This document shows positions 24,754 to 34,439 of a stretch of DNA of 64,000 bases, one piece after another; position 1 is the first letter of the stretch, and the number at the start of each line of letters is the position of its first letter. The position numbers and the translations under genes are program-made. Below the pieces are notes generated by a model. It did no database searches. It was not told the origin of the DNA and worked only from the letters and a program-made list of their open reading frames with translations. The DNA lies in contig CT971583.1 in the NCBI GenBank assembly GCA_000063505.1, positions 2,302,981 through 2,366,980 of the forward strand. The letters run 5' to 3'. The stretch is from Synechococcus sp. WH 7803 (GTDB taxonomy: Bacteria > Cyanobacteriota > Cyanobacteriia > PCC-6307 > Cyanobiaceae).

Positions 24754-26892
24754 ATGAGTGACAAAGTTCTTGCTCCCGATCTCTACATCAACCGGGAGCT
24801 CAGCTGGATCGCTTTCAACGAAAGGGTTCTTGTTCAAGCCCTAGACGAGCGCACTCCGCTGCTGGAGCAGGCAAAGTTCAGCGCCATTTTCAGCAACAAC
24901 CTCGATGAATTCTTCATGGTGAGGGTGGCCTCCCTGAAGGCCCAGGTTGAAGCCGGCATCGAAAAGCTCAGCGAGGACGGACGCACACCGATCGAGCAGC
25001 TGCATGCGATTCGCGAGCACCTCACCCCACTGCTGCACAAGCAACAGGAGCATTACCGCTCCCGCCTGAAGAGCCAACTTCAAGGCCACGGCGCCCATCT
25101 GCTGGATTACGAACAGCTCAACGAGCGCCAGCGACTTTGGGTTGATAACTACTTCCAGACAGCGATCTTTCCTGTTCTCACACCCCTTGCTGTTGATCCA
25201 GCTCACCCCTTCCCGTTCGTGAGCAATCTGAGCCTGAATGTGGCAGCTCTGATCCACGACCCCCAAAGCGGCCAACGCCAACTCGCCCGCGTGAAGGTTC
25301 CCCAGAAGATCCTGCCCCGCTTCGTCACCATTCCCACCGATCTTGCCGGCGGAGACTGTGAACCAATTCACACCGCTGTTCCTCTGGAGCAGGTGGTGGC
25401 GTTCAACCTGGACCTGCTCTTCCCTGGCATGTCCATCGAAGGGCACTATTTCTTCCGAGTCACCCGCGATGCGGACCTGGAATTGAGGGATCTCGAGGCC
25501 GATGACCTCATGATCGCCATCGAGCAGGGCTTGCGCAAACGCCGGATGGGCGGTGAAGTCGTGCGCCTGGAGGTTGCCGATGAAATGCCCCAGGACGTGG
25601 TGGAGATGCTGATGGAGGGCATGTCGGTCGAAGAGGAGGATCTCTACAGAGTCGATGGTCCCCTCGGACTGGACGACCTCTTCGGCCTGATGGGAATTCC
25701 CCTGCCGCAACTCAAGGATGACAGCCATTCAGGACTGACACCCGCCATCCTCGGGCGTGCGCAGCGCAGCATGTTGGAGGACGGTTCCCTCAAAGAAGAG
25801 GAGTTCGAAAGCATCTTCTCGGTGGTGCGGCGCCGCGACGTTCTGCTGCACCATCCCTACGATCTCTTCTCCACATCCGTGGAGGAATTCATCAACCAGG
25901 CCGCCGATGATCCCCTGGTGATGGGCATCAAGATGACCCTCTATCGCACCTCGAAAGATTCACCGATCATCGCCGCCTTAATCCGTGCCGCTGAGAATGG
26001 CAAACAGGTGATGGCCCTGGTGGAACTCAAGGCCCGCTTCGATGAAGACAACAACATTCAATGGGCCAAGCACCTGGAGCGTTCCGGCGTGCATGTTGTC
26101 TATGGCGTTCTCGGTCTGAAGACCCACACCAAAATTGTTCTGGTGGTGCGCAAGGAGAAAGAGCGACTGCGTAGCTACGTGCACATCGGCACCGGTAACT
26201 ACAACTCCAAAACCTCACGGCTTTATACCGACCTTGGCCTACTTTCAGCGCGGCCTGAACTCGGCCAAGACCTCGTGGAGCTGTTCAATTACCTCACGGG
26301 TTTCTCCAAACAACAGGGGTTCCGCAAGCTTCTGGTGGCGCCCGTGTCCCTGCGCAAGGGAATGGAAAATCTGATCCGACGGGAAATCGAGCATGCCCAG
26401 CAGGGCCGGGGAGGCCACATCCGAGCCAAGATGAACTCCCTCGTCGACCCTGGAATCATTGCCCTGCTCTATGAAGCCTCGCAGGCTGGAGTCACGATCG
26501 AACTGATCATCCGAGGAATGTGCTGCCTTTACCCAGGCCGCAAAGGGCTCAGTGAGTCGATTCGAGTGGTGAGCATCATCGGGCGGTTCCTCGAGCACTC
26601 GCGCATCTTCTGGTTCGGCAATGGCGGCAACCCTGAGGTGTACATCGGCAGTGCGGACTGGATGCCCCGCAACCTTGACCGACGCGTGGAAGCAGTGACT
26701 CCGGTGGAAGAGACAACGCTGCGCGAACAGCTCGAACGACTGCTGCAGGTTTACCTGGATGACAACCGCGGCGCCTTTGACATGCAGAGCACTGGCGATT
26801 TCACACAGCGTCATCCCGATGGCACGGAACGAAACTCTCAGCTGCAACTCATTGACACCTGGAAAAAAGGTGTTCCCGCTCACAATGAGTGA
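24754..26892 (+). CDS. ppk: Polyphosphate kinase 1
   Basis: PPK1 makes polyphosphate from ATP, storing phosphate and energy. The 712-residue protein has the four family domains. An N-terminal helical region holds NRELSWIAFNERVL and FSAIFSNNLDEFFMVRV. The two phospholipase-D-like C-terminal domains include HTKIVLVVR and the catalytic His477 in YVHIGTGNYN, matching E. coli His435. The later RRVEAVTPV motif closes the active site. It stands alone on the plus strand. pstS lies about 13 kb away, but I see no shared control element. Confidence 0.95.
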   Translation: MSDKVLAPDLYINRELSWIAFNERVLVQALDERTPLLEQAKFSAIFSNNLDEFFMVRVASLKAQVEAGIEKLSEDGRTPIEQLHAIREHLTPLLHKQQEHYRSRLKSQLQGHGAHLLDYEQLNERQRLWVDNYFQTAIFPVLTPLAVDPAHPFPFVSNLSLNVAALIHDPQSGQRQLARVKVPQKILPRFVTIPTDLAGGDCEPIHTAVPLEQVVAFNLDLLFPGMSIEGHYFFRVTRDADLELRDLEADDLMIAIEQGLRKRRMGGEVVRLEVADEMPQDVVEMLMEGMSVEEEDLYRVDGPLGLDDLFGLMGIPLPQLKDDSHSGLTPAILGRAQRSMLEDGSLKEEEFESIFSVVRRRDVLLHHPYDLFSTSVEEFINQAADDPLVMGIKMTLYRTSKDSPIIAALIRAAENGKQVMALVELKARFDEDNNIQWAKHLERSGVHVVYGVLGLKTHTKIVLVVRKEKERLRSYVHIGTGNYNSKTSRLYTDLGLLSARPELGQDLVELFNYLTGFSKQQGFRKLLVAPVSLRKGMENLIRREIEHAQQGRGGHIRAKMNSLVDPGIIALLYEASQAGVTIELIIRGMCCLYPGRKGLSESIRVVSIIGRFLEHSRIFWFGNGGNPEVYIGSADWMPRNLDRRVEAVTPVEETTLREQLERLLQVYLDDNRGAFDMQSTGDFTQRHPDGTERNSQLQLIDTWKKGVPAHNE

Positions 26893-27065
26893 GCAAAATT
26901 CAGTGCAATCGGTAACAAAAAGCCGGTTAAAACTTCACTTTTAGTGATTCCTCATCCAATCCATCAGGATTCATTAACAGCTACGGAAAGACTTTCGATT
27001 TGTCGAGGTCACTCCCTTGAACGAGTGCTAAATTGCGCGCAAATCTAATCTCGGAGGCCAGGGTG

Positions 27066-28085
27066 ATGGGGATCCCTCTGGAGTCCAAGGCTGAGGCCTC
27101 CAAAGCTTCAGCTGTGGAACCTGTATTGCCGGCAACAAGTCCGCGCAGTTCTGGATCGCGTACGCGATCTGCATCGAGTCGTGCGAGTCGCCAAACCGGT
27201 CGACTTTCCACCGACTCCATCGGCTATTACCTCAGCAGCATTGGCCGCGTGCCCCTGCTGACAGCCGCAGAAGAAATTGAGCTTGCCCACCATGTGCAGG
27301 CCATGAAAGAGCTGTTGGACGTTCCAGAAGGCGAACGCACCCCACGGCAGCGTCATCGCATCCGCATGGGCAAACGGGCCCGCGATCGGATGATGGCGGC
27401 CAACCTCCGCCTGGTGGTGAGCGTTGCCAAAAAATATCAGAACCAGGGACTGGAATTGCTGGATCTCGTCCAGGAAGGAGCCATCGGCCTGGAGAGAGCG
27501 GTCGACAAATTTGACCCTGCCATGGGCTACAAATTTTCGACGTATGCCTATTGGTGGATTCGTCAGGGAATGACCCGGGCCATCGACAACAGTGCCCGCA
27601 CCATTCGCCTGCCGATTCACATCAGCGAAAAGCTCTCGAAGATGCGTCGCATCACCAGGGAGCTGTCCCATCGCTTCGGTCGTCAACCCAATCGCCTCGA
27701 GCTCGCCAACGCGATGGGGATCGAGCCGCGCGATCTTGAAGAACTGATCTCACAGAGCGCTCCCTGCGCATCCCTCGATGCCCACGCCCGAGGCGAAGAA
27801 GATCGCAGCACACTCGGTGAATTGATTCCAGACCCCAACGGTGATGAGCCGATGGAAGGCATGGATCGCAGCATTCAGAAAGAACATCTCGGAGGTTGGC
27901 TGTCCCAGCTCAACGATCGGGAACAGAAGATTCTTCGCCTGCGCTTCGGACTGGATGGTGCCGAGCCGCTCACCCTGGCTGAAATTGGTCGTCAGATCAA
28001 TGTTTCCCGCGAACGCGTCAGGCAACTGGAAGCGAAAGCGATTCTGAAGTTGCGCTCCATGACCGATCAGCAACAGGCTGCCTGA
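27066..28085 (+). CDS. RNA polymerase sigma factor, sigma-70 group 2
   Basis: The 339-residue protein has region 1.2 (DSIGYYLSSIGRVPLLTAAEE), region 2 with LDLVQEGAIGLERAVDKFD and the -10 recognition stretch YKFSTYAYWWIRQ, region 3, and region 4 with the helix-turn-helix TLAEIGRQINVSRERVRQLE. The short Ser/Arg-rich N-terminus lacks region 1.1 of the principal factor. That makes it a non-essential group 2 factor of the kind cyanobacteria use for stress or nutrient responses. The ATG at 27066 has a GGAGG eight bases before it; a TTG at 27033 is also open. The next gene starts five bases after the stop. Confidence 0.9.
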   Translation: MGIPLESKAEASKASAVEPVLPATSPRSSGSRTRSASSRASRQTGRLSTDSIGYYLSSIGRVPLLTAAEEIELAHHVQAMKELLDVPEGERTPRQRHRIRMGKRARDRMMAANLRLVVSVAKKYQNQGLELLDLVQEGAIGLERAVDKFDPAMGYKFSTYAYWWIRQGMTRAIDNSARTIRLPIHISEKLSKMRRITRELSHRFGRQPNRLELANAMGIEPRDLEELISQSAPCASLDAHARGEEDRSTLGELIPDPNGDEPMEGMDRSIQKEHLGGWLSQLNDREQKILRLRFGLDGAEPLTLAEIGRQINVSRERVRQLEAKAILKLRSMTDQQQAA

Positions 28086-28089
28086 TCCC

Positions 28090-28734
28090 TTGGTGCTGTC
28101 GCTGCTGGTGGTTGGAGCTTGGATGGCTCTGGTTCTCTCAGCAGCGGTGCTGTGCCGACGAGTCCTGCCGGAGCAGAAGGAACTCAGCCGCAAAATTGTT
28201 CATATCGGTACCGGACCCGTGGTGCCACTGGCCTGGTGGTTGCAACTTCCGGGATGGGTGGCTGTACCAGCCGCACTGTCTGTCACCCTCATCACCGCCA
28301 TCAATCATCGCTGGCGATTACTCCCAGCTGTTGAGGATATCGACCGGCACAGCTACGGAACGGTGGCGTATGGGCTTGCCATCACGCTTCTTCTCACTCT
28401 GTTCTGGCCTGAGCAAGCCATCGCCGCCTCTGCCGGGGTGCTGGTGATGGCTCTGGGAGACGGATTAGCAGGCTTGATTGGACGAGGAATCCCCTCACCC
28501 ACCTGGAGCTTTTGGCAACAACGCAAATCGGTCGCTGGAACACTCACCATGGCTCTGGTTACAGCTGCTGTACTGACCACGCTTGTGCTGGTCAGTCACA
28601 GCTCACTGCAGCCGATCCGCATCCTGCTCGTGTGTGCTCTCGCCGTTGGCCTCGAACAACTGAGTCGATGGGGCATCGACAACCTCAGCGTGCCGATCGC
28701 TGTGGGCTTGAGTTGGTCGTGGATGATCTCTTAA
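28090..28734 (+). CDS. Phytol kinase-like (VTE5/SEC59 family) membrane protein
   Basis: The 214-residue protein has six or seven hydrophobic segments and the family motifs: ELSRKIVHIGTGP near residues 30-45 and VMALGDGLAGLIGRG near residue 120, the CTP-binding region of dolichol/phytol kinases. It may phosphorylate phytol released from chlorophyll, for tocopherol or chlorophyll recycling. Start codons available are TTG at 28090 and GTG at 28093. It follows the sigma factor after four bases and overlaps the convergent next gene by four. Confidence 0.75.
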   Translation: MVLSLLVVGAWMALVLSAAVLCRRVLPEQKELSRKIVHIGTGPVVPLAWWLQLPGWVAVPAALSVTLITAINHRWRLLPAVEDIDRHSYGTVAYGLAITLLLTLFWPEQAIAASAGVLVMALGDGLAGLIGRGIPSPTWSFWQQRKSVAGTLTMALVTAAVLTTLVLVSHSSLQPIRILLVCALAVGLEQLSRWGIDNLSVPIAVGLSWSWMIS

Positions 28735-29051
28735 ACACGCAACAACCGTTCCCAATGCAGGCACCAGTCACGGCTGCTGCCGAGGGCGGCAACAAGGCAC
28801 TGATCACACGGCAAAGAACGCAGCCTGATCTGCCAGGTCTGAATCTCACCGGCTTGATCAACCCAGAAGTGCATCACCTGCTGATGCAAGGCATCGAGAT
28901 CCCATCGCTGCTGATCGGCAACGCCGCCAGACCAATCGAGCAGAGCATCGAGCTGAAGCGGACGAAACCCCTGAATCCAGAGCCCGGTGTCCCGCTCCAG
29001 TTCGTACAGGCGCATCAAATCTCCAAAACCAAGGATGCGAATCCCAAACAT
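28731..29051 (-). CDS. Hypothetical protein, unknown function
   Basis: The frame gives 106 residues, starting MFGIRILGFGDLMRLYELERD, with a Trp-rich middle (ALLDWSGG, HFWVDQAGEIQTWQIRLRSLPCD). It has no signal peptide or membrane segment. I recognise no family. Real coding is suggested by its size, by a composition like its neighbours, and by the exact four-base overlap with the convergent phytol-kinase-like gene. An ATG at 29081 would add ten residues. Confidence 0.55.
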   Translation of the reverse strand: MFGIRILGFGDLMRLYELERDTGLWIQGFRPLQLDALLDWSGGVADQQRWDLDALHQQVMHFWVDQAGEIQTWQIRLRSLPCDQCLVAALGSSRDWCLHWERLLRV

Positions 29052-29164
29052 GCCGAACAGCTTCAGGGTGAAGTTGCCCACAATTAATTCAATTGAGCCT
29101 ATGAAAAGTTCACGATGAACTAAACATCAACAAGCTCAATTTCAAGCTCAAAGTTGTCAAAGAA

Positions 29165-29191
29165 TTGGCACTCACCCAGGGCGAGTGCCAA
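29165..29191 (-). terminator. Hairpin overlapping the aroG stop codon
   Basis: A perfect nine-base inverted repeat, TTGGCACTC and GAGTGCCAA with a nine-base loop, spans the last codons and the stop codon of the DAHP synthase gene. On the minus strand it is followed by AATTCTTTG, a weak T run. It is probably the gene's own terminator or a 3' stabiliser built into coding sequence. Confidence 0.5.
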
Positions 29192-30236
29192 CCTTTGTCA
29201 GCGAATCAGCCAAACCTTCCAGCAGCTCAGCTGTCGTCTCAAGACTGATGCAAGCGTCGGTGACGCTTTGGCCGTAGGTCAGCGCTGATTGATCCGTACT
29301 GATCTTTTGGTTGCCCTCAACAAGATGGCTTTCCAGCATCACACCCATCACATGCGCTGAACCCTGCTCCACTTGGGCGGCGACAGCCTTCAACACCTCC
29401 CCTTGACGGCGGAAGTCTTTGTTGGAGTTGCCATGGCTGCAATCCACCATCAAGCGATCGGGCAGTCCCGCTGCTTTCAATTCTTGAGCGGCCTCCTGAA
29501 TCGCCTCGAGGTGGTAATTCGTTCCTCGATTTCCCCCACGCAGCACGAGATGACCATCCGGATTGCCAGTGGTGCTCACGATCGAGGCATGCCCCTCGCG
29601 ATTGATCCCCAGAAAGTGATGGGGTTTGGACGCAGCCTGCATGGCATTGATGGCAATCGTGGCACTGCCATCGGTGCTGTTTTTGTAGCCAATCGGCATC
29701 GACAAGCCTGACGCCATTTCGCGGTGCGTCTGGCTTTCGGTGGTGCGGGCGCCGATCGCGGTCCAGCTGATCAGATCGGCGATGTACTGAGGAACCACAG
29801 GATCAAGCAGCTCTGTGGCACAAGGCATTCCTTCCCTCGCCAAATCAAGCAATAACGAGCGCGCCATGCGCAACCCCGTGTTGATGTCGTAGGAGCCGTC
29901 AAGATTCGGATCATTGATCAGACCCTTCCAACCCACCGTGGTGCGCGGCTTCTCGAAGTAAACGCGCATCACAACCTCGAGCTCCGAGGCATGCCGTTCA
30001 CGCAAGGGAGCCAGTCGGCGGGCGTACTCCCTCGCTGCATCCACATCATGGACGGAGCAGGGACCAACGATCACCAGCAGCCGCCGGTCCAGGCCTCTCA
30101 TGATGGCCTGAATCCGACTGCGCGACGTCGCCACAGTCTCCGTTGCCCGGGCATCAATGGGCAGGTCTCCATGCAGCAATGCAGGAGGAACCAGGGGCCT
30201 GGTCTCCACCACATGCAGATCGTGTGTGGTGGTCAT
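29172..30236 (-). CDS. aroG: 3-deoxy-7-phosphoheptulonate (DAHP) synthase, class I
   Basis: This enzyme joins phosphoenolpyruvate and erythrose-4-phosphate to open the shikimate pathway. The 354-residue protein belongs to the E. coli AroF/G/H type. It shows [53 protein letters not shown] with the Cys and Lys active-site regions nearby, and a C-terminal [12 protein letters not shown] metal site. The ATG at 30236 gives the best N-terminus; one at 30269 is also open. Feedback specificity cannot be read. aroE, a later enzyme of the pathway, lies 13 kb away. Confidence 0.93.
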   Translation of the reverse strand: MTTTHDLHVVETRPLVPPALLHGDLPIDARATETVATSRSRIQAIMRGLDRRLLVIVGPCSVHDVDAAREYARRLAPLRERHASELEVVMRVYFEKPRTTVGWKGLINDPNLDGSYDINTGLRMARSLLLDLAREGMPCATELLDPVVPQYIADLISWTAIGARTTESQTHREMASGLSMPIGYKNSTDGSATIAINAMQAASKPHHFLGINREGHASIVSTTGNPDGHLVLRGGNRGTNYHLEAIQEAAQELKAAGLPDRLMVDCSHGNSNKDFRRQGEVLKAVAAQVEQGSAHVMGVMLESHLVEGNQKISTDQSALTYGQSVTDACISLETTAELLEGLADSLTKVGTRPG

Positions 30237-30348
30237 CGCCAAAGAACTACCTGGTGGCAGGTTACGCAAACCCAGGAATCCCGCCGGCTTCCGGAACGGA
30301 ACCGTGACGCAGGAGAATGGCCTGCAAGTCCGTTCCCGTGCTGATTCG

Positions 30349-32931
30349 ATGCTGAGCGCCTACCGAGAGAACGCTGCCGAACGTTTGGCCCTGGGAATTC
30401 CGCCGCTTGCGCTGAGCGCCACCCAGACCAAGGCACTCACGGAACTGTTGGAGACTCCGCCTTCGGGTGAAGAGCAGGAGCTCATGCACCTGCTGAGTGA
30501 ACGCATTCCCCCGGGCGTCGACGAAGCGGCTTACGTGAAGGCCACATGGCTCAGCGCCATCGCCCAGGGGCAAACCAGCAGTCCTCTGGTGTCACCGCTG
30601 GAGGCCACCCGCCTGCTGGCAACGATGGTGGGCGGTTACAACGTGGCAGCTCTGATCGAGCTGCTCCAGCACAACGACGTGGAGCTGGCTGGCTGCGCCG
30701 CTGAAGGACTAAGCCGGACCCTGCTGGTGTACGACGCTTTCAACGAAGTGATGGAGCTGGCCACCAGCAACCGCTTTGCCAAGCAAGTGGTGGACAGCTG
30801 GGCGGCTGCCGAATGGTTCACCTCGAAGCCGGCGCTGGCCGACACGATCACGGTGACCGTGTTCAAGGTGGAAGGGGAAACCAACACCGACGACCTCTCA
30901 CCCGCTACCCACGCCACCACCCGGCCAGACATCCCTCTGCACGCGTTGGCGATGCTGGAGACCCGCGATCCGGATGGCCTGAAAACGATCGCAGCCCTCA
31001 AAGAGAAAGGCCACCCCGTGGCCTACGTGGGCGATGTGGTGGGCACCGGCAGCTCCAGGAAAAGCGCCATCAACTCCGTGCTGTGGCACACCGGCGATGA
31101 CATTCCCCATGTCCCCAACAAGCGGGGCGGTGGCGTGATCCTGGGCGGCAAGATCGCACCGATCTTTTTCAACACCGCGGAAGACTCCGGCGCCCTGCCG
31201 ATCGAATGCGATGTCACCGTGCTCAACACCGGTGATGTGATCACCATCCGGCCCCATGCCGGCACGATCGAACGGGACGGTGAGGTGGTGAGCCGGTTCG
31301 CGCTCAAGCCCAGCACCATCAGTGACGAGGTACGGGCCGGTGGCCGCATCCCCCTGATGATCGGCCGGGCCCTCACCGACAAAGTGCGCGCCAAACTCGG
31401 CCTCGCACCCTCTGAACTGTTCATCCGCCCCTCGGCACCGGCCGACACCGGCAAGGGCTTCACCCTCGCCCAGAAGATGGTGGGCAAGGCCTGCGGCCTG
31501 CCCGGTGTGCGCCCGGGCACCAGCTGCGAGCCGCTGATGACCACCGTTGGCTCCCAGGACACCACCGGACCCATGACCCGGGATGAGATGAAGGAGCTGG
31601 CCTGCCTCGGCTTCTCCTCCGACCTGGTGATGCAGAGCTTCTGCCACACCGCCGCTTACCCCAAACCGGTGGACCTGGAGACCCAGAAAGAGCTGCCTGA
31701 TTTCTTCGCCCAACGCGGCGGTGTAGCCCTCCGCCCCGGTGACGGCATCATCCACAGCTGGCTCAATCGCATGCTGTTGCCCGACACCGTGGGCACCGGC
31801 GGTGACAGTCATACCCGCTTCCCTCTGGGCATTTCCTTCCCCGCCGGCTCAGGCCTGGTGGCGTTCGCCGCGGCCATCGGCGCCATGCCCCTGGACATGC
31901 CGGAATCGGTGCTGGTGCGCTTCAGCGGCTCCCTGCAACCGGGTGTGACCCTGCGCGATGTGGTGAATGCGATTCCCTGGGTGGCGATTCAACGCGGGCT
32001 GCTCACCGTGGAGAAGGCCAACAAGAAGAATCTGTTCAACGGCCGGATCATGGAGATCGAAGGTCTTCCCGACCTCAAGCTCGAGCAGGCCTTCGAACTC
32101 ACCGACGCCAGCGCCGAGCGCTCCTGCGCCGGCTGCACGATCAAGCTCTCGGAAGCAACCGTGAGTGAGTATTTGCGCAGCAACGTGGCGTTGCTCAAGA
32201 ACATGATCGCCCGCGGCTACAGCGATGCCAGCACCCTGGCCCGGCGCATCAAGGAGATGGAGGCCTGGCTTGCCAATCCACAGCTCCTCAGCGCGGATGG
32301 CGATGCGGAGTACGCCGAGGTGCTGGAGATCAACCTCGACGAGCTCACCGAACCAGTGGTGGCCTGCCCCAACGATCCCGACAACGTGAAGCTCTTGAGC
32401 GAGGTGGCCGGCGATCCAGTGCAGGAGGTGTTCATCGGCTCCTGCATGACCAACATCGGCCACTACCGCGCCGCAGCCAAGGTGCTGGAAGGCGCCGGCC
32501 AAAATCAGGCCCGCCTCTGGGTGTGTCCCCCCACCCGCATGGACGAGGACACCCTCAAAGCCGAGGGTTACTACGCCACCTTCGAGGCTGCTGGCTCGCG
32601 GATGGAGATGCCAGGTTGCTCCCTCTGCATGGGCAACCAGGCACGGGTGGAGGACAACACCACCGTGTTCTCCACCAGCACCCGCAACTTCAACAACCGT
32701 CTCGGCAAAGGTGCTCAGGTGTATCTGGGCAGCGCCGAACTGGCGGCGGTGTGTGCCCAGCTGGGCCGGATCCCCACCCCCCAGGAGTACCGCAGCATCG
32801 CGGCTGAAAAGATCGATCCGCTCTCCGATGAGCTCTACCGTTACCTCAACTTCGACCAGATCGCCGGATTCGAGGATCAGGGCCGAACCATCAGCGCGGA
32901 CGATGAAGCTGAAGTGCTGGCTGGGTCCTGA
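30349..32931 (+). CDS. acnB: Aconitate hydratase B
   Basis: AcnB interconverts citrate and isocitrate in the cyanobacterial tricarboxylic acid route. The 860-residue protein has the AcnB order: an N-terminal HEAT-like domain, the swivel domain with [24 protein letters not shown] sequence, then the catalytic part. Three cluster cysteines are seen in context as RSCAGCTIK and [14 protein letters not shown]. The ATG at 30349 marks the family start ([20 protein letters not shown]). It is divergent from aroG with 112 bases between starts. The CLC gene begins 17 bases after its stop. The gene is visibly richer in G and C than its neighbours. Confidence 0.95.
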   Translation: MLSAYRENAAERLALGIPPLALSATQTKALTELLETPPSGEEQELMHLLSERIPPGVDEAAYVKATWLSAIAQGQTSSPLVSPLEATRLLATMVGGYNVAALIELLQHNDVELAGCAAEGLSRTLLVYDAFNEVMELATSNRFAKQVVDSWAAAEWFTSKPALADTITVTVFKVEGETNTDDLSPATHATTRPDIPLHALAMLETRDPDGLKTIAALKEKGHPVAYVGDVVGTGSSRKSAINSVLWHTGDDIPHVPNKRGGGVILGGKIAPIFFNTAEDSGALPIECDVTVLNTGDVITIRPHAGTIERDGEVVSRFALKPSTISDEVRAGGRIPLMIGRALTDKVRAKLGLAPSELFIRPSAPADTGKGFTLAQKMVGKACGLPGVRPGTSCEPLMTTVGSQDTTGPMTRDEMKELACLGFSSDLVMQSFCHTAAYPKPVDLETQKELPDFFAQRGGVALRPGDGIIHSWLNRMLLPDTVGTGGDSHTRFPLGISFPAGSGLVAFAAAIGAMPLDMPESVLVRFSGSLQPGVTLRDVVNAIPWVAIQRGLLTVEKANKKNLFNGRIMEIEGLPDLKLEQAFELTDASAERSCAGCTIKLSEATVSEYLRSNVALLKNMIARGYSDASTLARRIKEMEAWLANPQLLSADGDAEYAEVLEINLDELTEPVVACPNDPDNVKLLSEVAGDPVQEVFIGSCMTNIGHYRAAAKVLEGAGQNQARLWVCPPTRMDEDTLKAEGYYATFEAAGSRMEMPGCSLCMGNQARVEDNTTVFSTSTRNFNNRLGKGAQVYLGSAELAAVCAQLGRIPTPQEYRSIAAEKIDPLSDELYRYLNFDQIAGFEDQGRTISADDEAEVLAGS

Positions 32932-32948
32932 CCCGGATCAGCACTGCC

Positions 32949-34439
32949 ATGTCCGTTCTAAGTGAACTGAAACAACGACGCCACCAACTCGGCTCCAGCC
33001 GCAGCATCCGCCGCCTGCTGGAACGGCGCTGGTGGGTGGTGGTCCTCGCCCTGATGTTCACCGGGCTCGGGGCCGCCCTGACAGGGGTGCTGTTCAAGGC
33101 AGGCATCAAGACTCTGGGGACATGGCGCCTCGAACTCCTGGCCGATCTGCCCGCCTGGGCGGTGCTGCCAGGGCTCGGGGCCCTGGGTGGATTGGTTTCA
33201 GGCCTCCTCGTCACCTGCCTGGCGCCTGCCGCTGGCGGATCAGGAATCACCCACATCATGGGCTTCCTCAAGCACCGGCCCGTTCCCATGGGGCTGCAGG
33301 TGGGCCTGGTGAAACTGGTGGCAGGAATCGTGGCCATCGGCAGCGGCTTCCCCCTGGGCCCCGAGGGGCCCTCCGTGCAGATGGGGGGGTCTGTTGCCTG
33401 GCAGATGGCGCGCTGGCTGAGGGCTCCTGTGGCCTTCCGGCGGGTGATCGTGGCCGCCGGCGGCGGTGCCGGAATCGCCGCCGTGTTCAGTGCACCGATC
33501 GGTGGGTTTGTGTACGCCGTTGAGGAGCTGCTGCACTCCGCCAGGCCCGTTGTGTTGCTCCTGGTGATCGTGACCACCTTCTGGGCCGATGCCTTTGCCG
33601 ATGTGCTCGGGCTGGCCGGGCTCAGTCCCAGTGCAGGCGGTCTCGATGCAACCCAGGGGTTCCAGCTGGAGCGGGAATACACACCGATCGTGAGTTTCCT
33701 GCCGATCGATCTGGGCTATCTGATCGGGCTCGGGGTGGTGGTGGGCCTGCTGGCGGAGCTCTATTGCCGCTATGTGCTGGCCATGCAGCGCAAGGGGGAT
33801 GCCTGGTTTAGCGATCGGCTGGTGTTGCGCATGGTGCTCAGCGGTGCGGTGCTCGGCAGCGTTTATGCCTTCCTTCCTGAAGAGTTCCACAACCTGGAGG
33901 GACTGCAACATCTAATCGCCGACGGCAAGGCCGACATCCCGATGGCGCTCGGAACCTTCACCGTGCTCTTTTTCAGCACCGGTCTGGCCGCAGCGTCGGG
34001 TGCTCCTGGAGGCCTGTTTTTCCCGATGCTCACCCTTGGCGGAGCGATCGGACTGGCCTGCGGCTATTGGGTTGAAGCGCTCACGGGGCATGTTCCCAGC
34101 ACCTACGTGTTCGCGGGCATGGGGGCCTTCGTGGCCAGCTGTTCGCGCACTCCGATCACGGCCATGTTTCTGGCCTTCGCACTCACAAAGGACCTGCTCA
34201 TCCTCAAACCAATCTTGGTGGCTTGTCTGGCCAGTTTTCTGGTGGCCAGGTTGTTTGATGAACGCTCGATTTACGAGCGCCAGTTGGGCATGGAACTGAA
34301 AGACGAAGATCACCGGGAAGCGCGCCGTCAGCGTCACGGCGGCATCCATCACGCCTGGGGCGGCTCGATCCGCCGGCGGGCCTTCACACCGCCACCGCCA
34401 CCAGAGAAGAACAATCCCAACCTCGGTCAAGACCCCTGA
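32949..34439 (+). CDS. CLC family chloride channel/antiporter
   Basis: The 496-residue membrane protein has the CLC selectivity segments: AGGSGITHIMGFLKHR (usual GSGIP, here GSGIT), GFPLGPEGPSVQMGG with the gating Glu kept (usual GxEGP), and FSAPIGGFVYAVEEL in the filter helix. Keeping the gating Glu points to a Cl-/H+ exchanger rather than an open channel. The C-terminal 60 residues are charged and end in a Pro-rich tail, with no CBS domains. It would serve chloride or pH balance. The stop codon is overlapped by the likely CTG start of the next gene. Confidence 0.88.
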   Translation: MSVLSELKQRRHQLGSSRSIRRLLERRWWVVVLALMFTGLGAALTGVLFKAGIKTLGTWRLELLADLPAWAVLPGLGALGGLVSGLLVTCLAPAAGGSGITHIMGFLKHRPVPMGLQVGLVKLVAGIVAIGSGFPLGPEGPSVQMGGSVAWQMARWLRAPVAFRRVIVAAGGGAGIAAVFSAPIGGFVYAVEELLHSARPVVLLLVIVTTFWADAFADVLGLAGLSPSAGGLDATQGFQLEREYTPIVSFLPIDLGYLIGLGVVVGLLAELYCRYVLAMQRKGDAWFSDRLVLRMVLSGAVLGSVYAFLPEEFHNLEGLQHLIADGKADIPMALGTFTVLFFSTGLAAASGAPGGLFFPMLTLGGAIGLACGYWVEALTGHVPSTYVFAGMGAFVASCSRTPITAMFLAFALTKDLLILKPILVACLASFLVARLFDERSIYERQLGMELKDEDHREARRQRHGGIHHAWGGSIRRRAFTPPPPPEKNNPNLGQDP

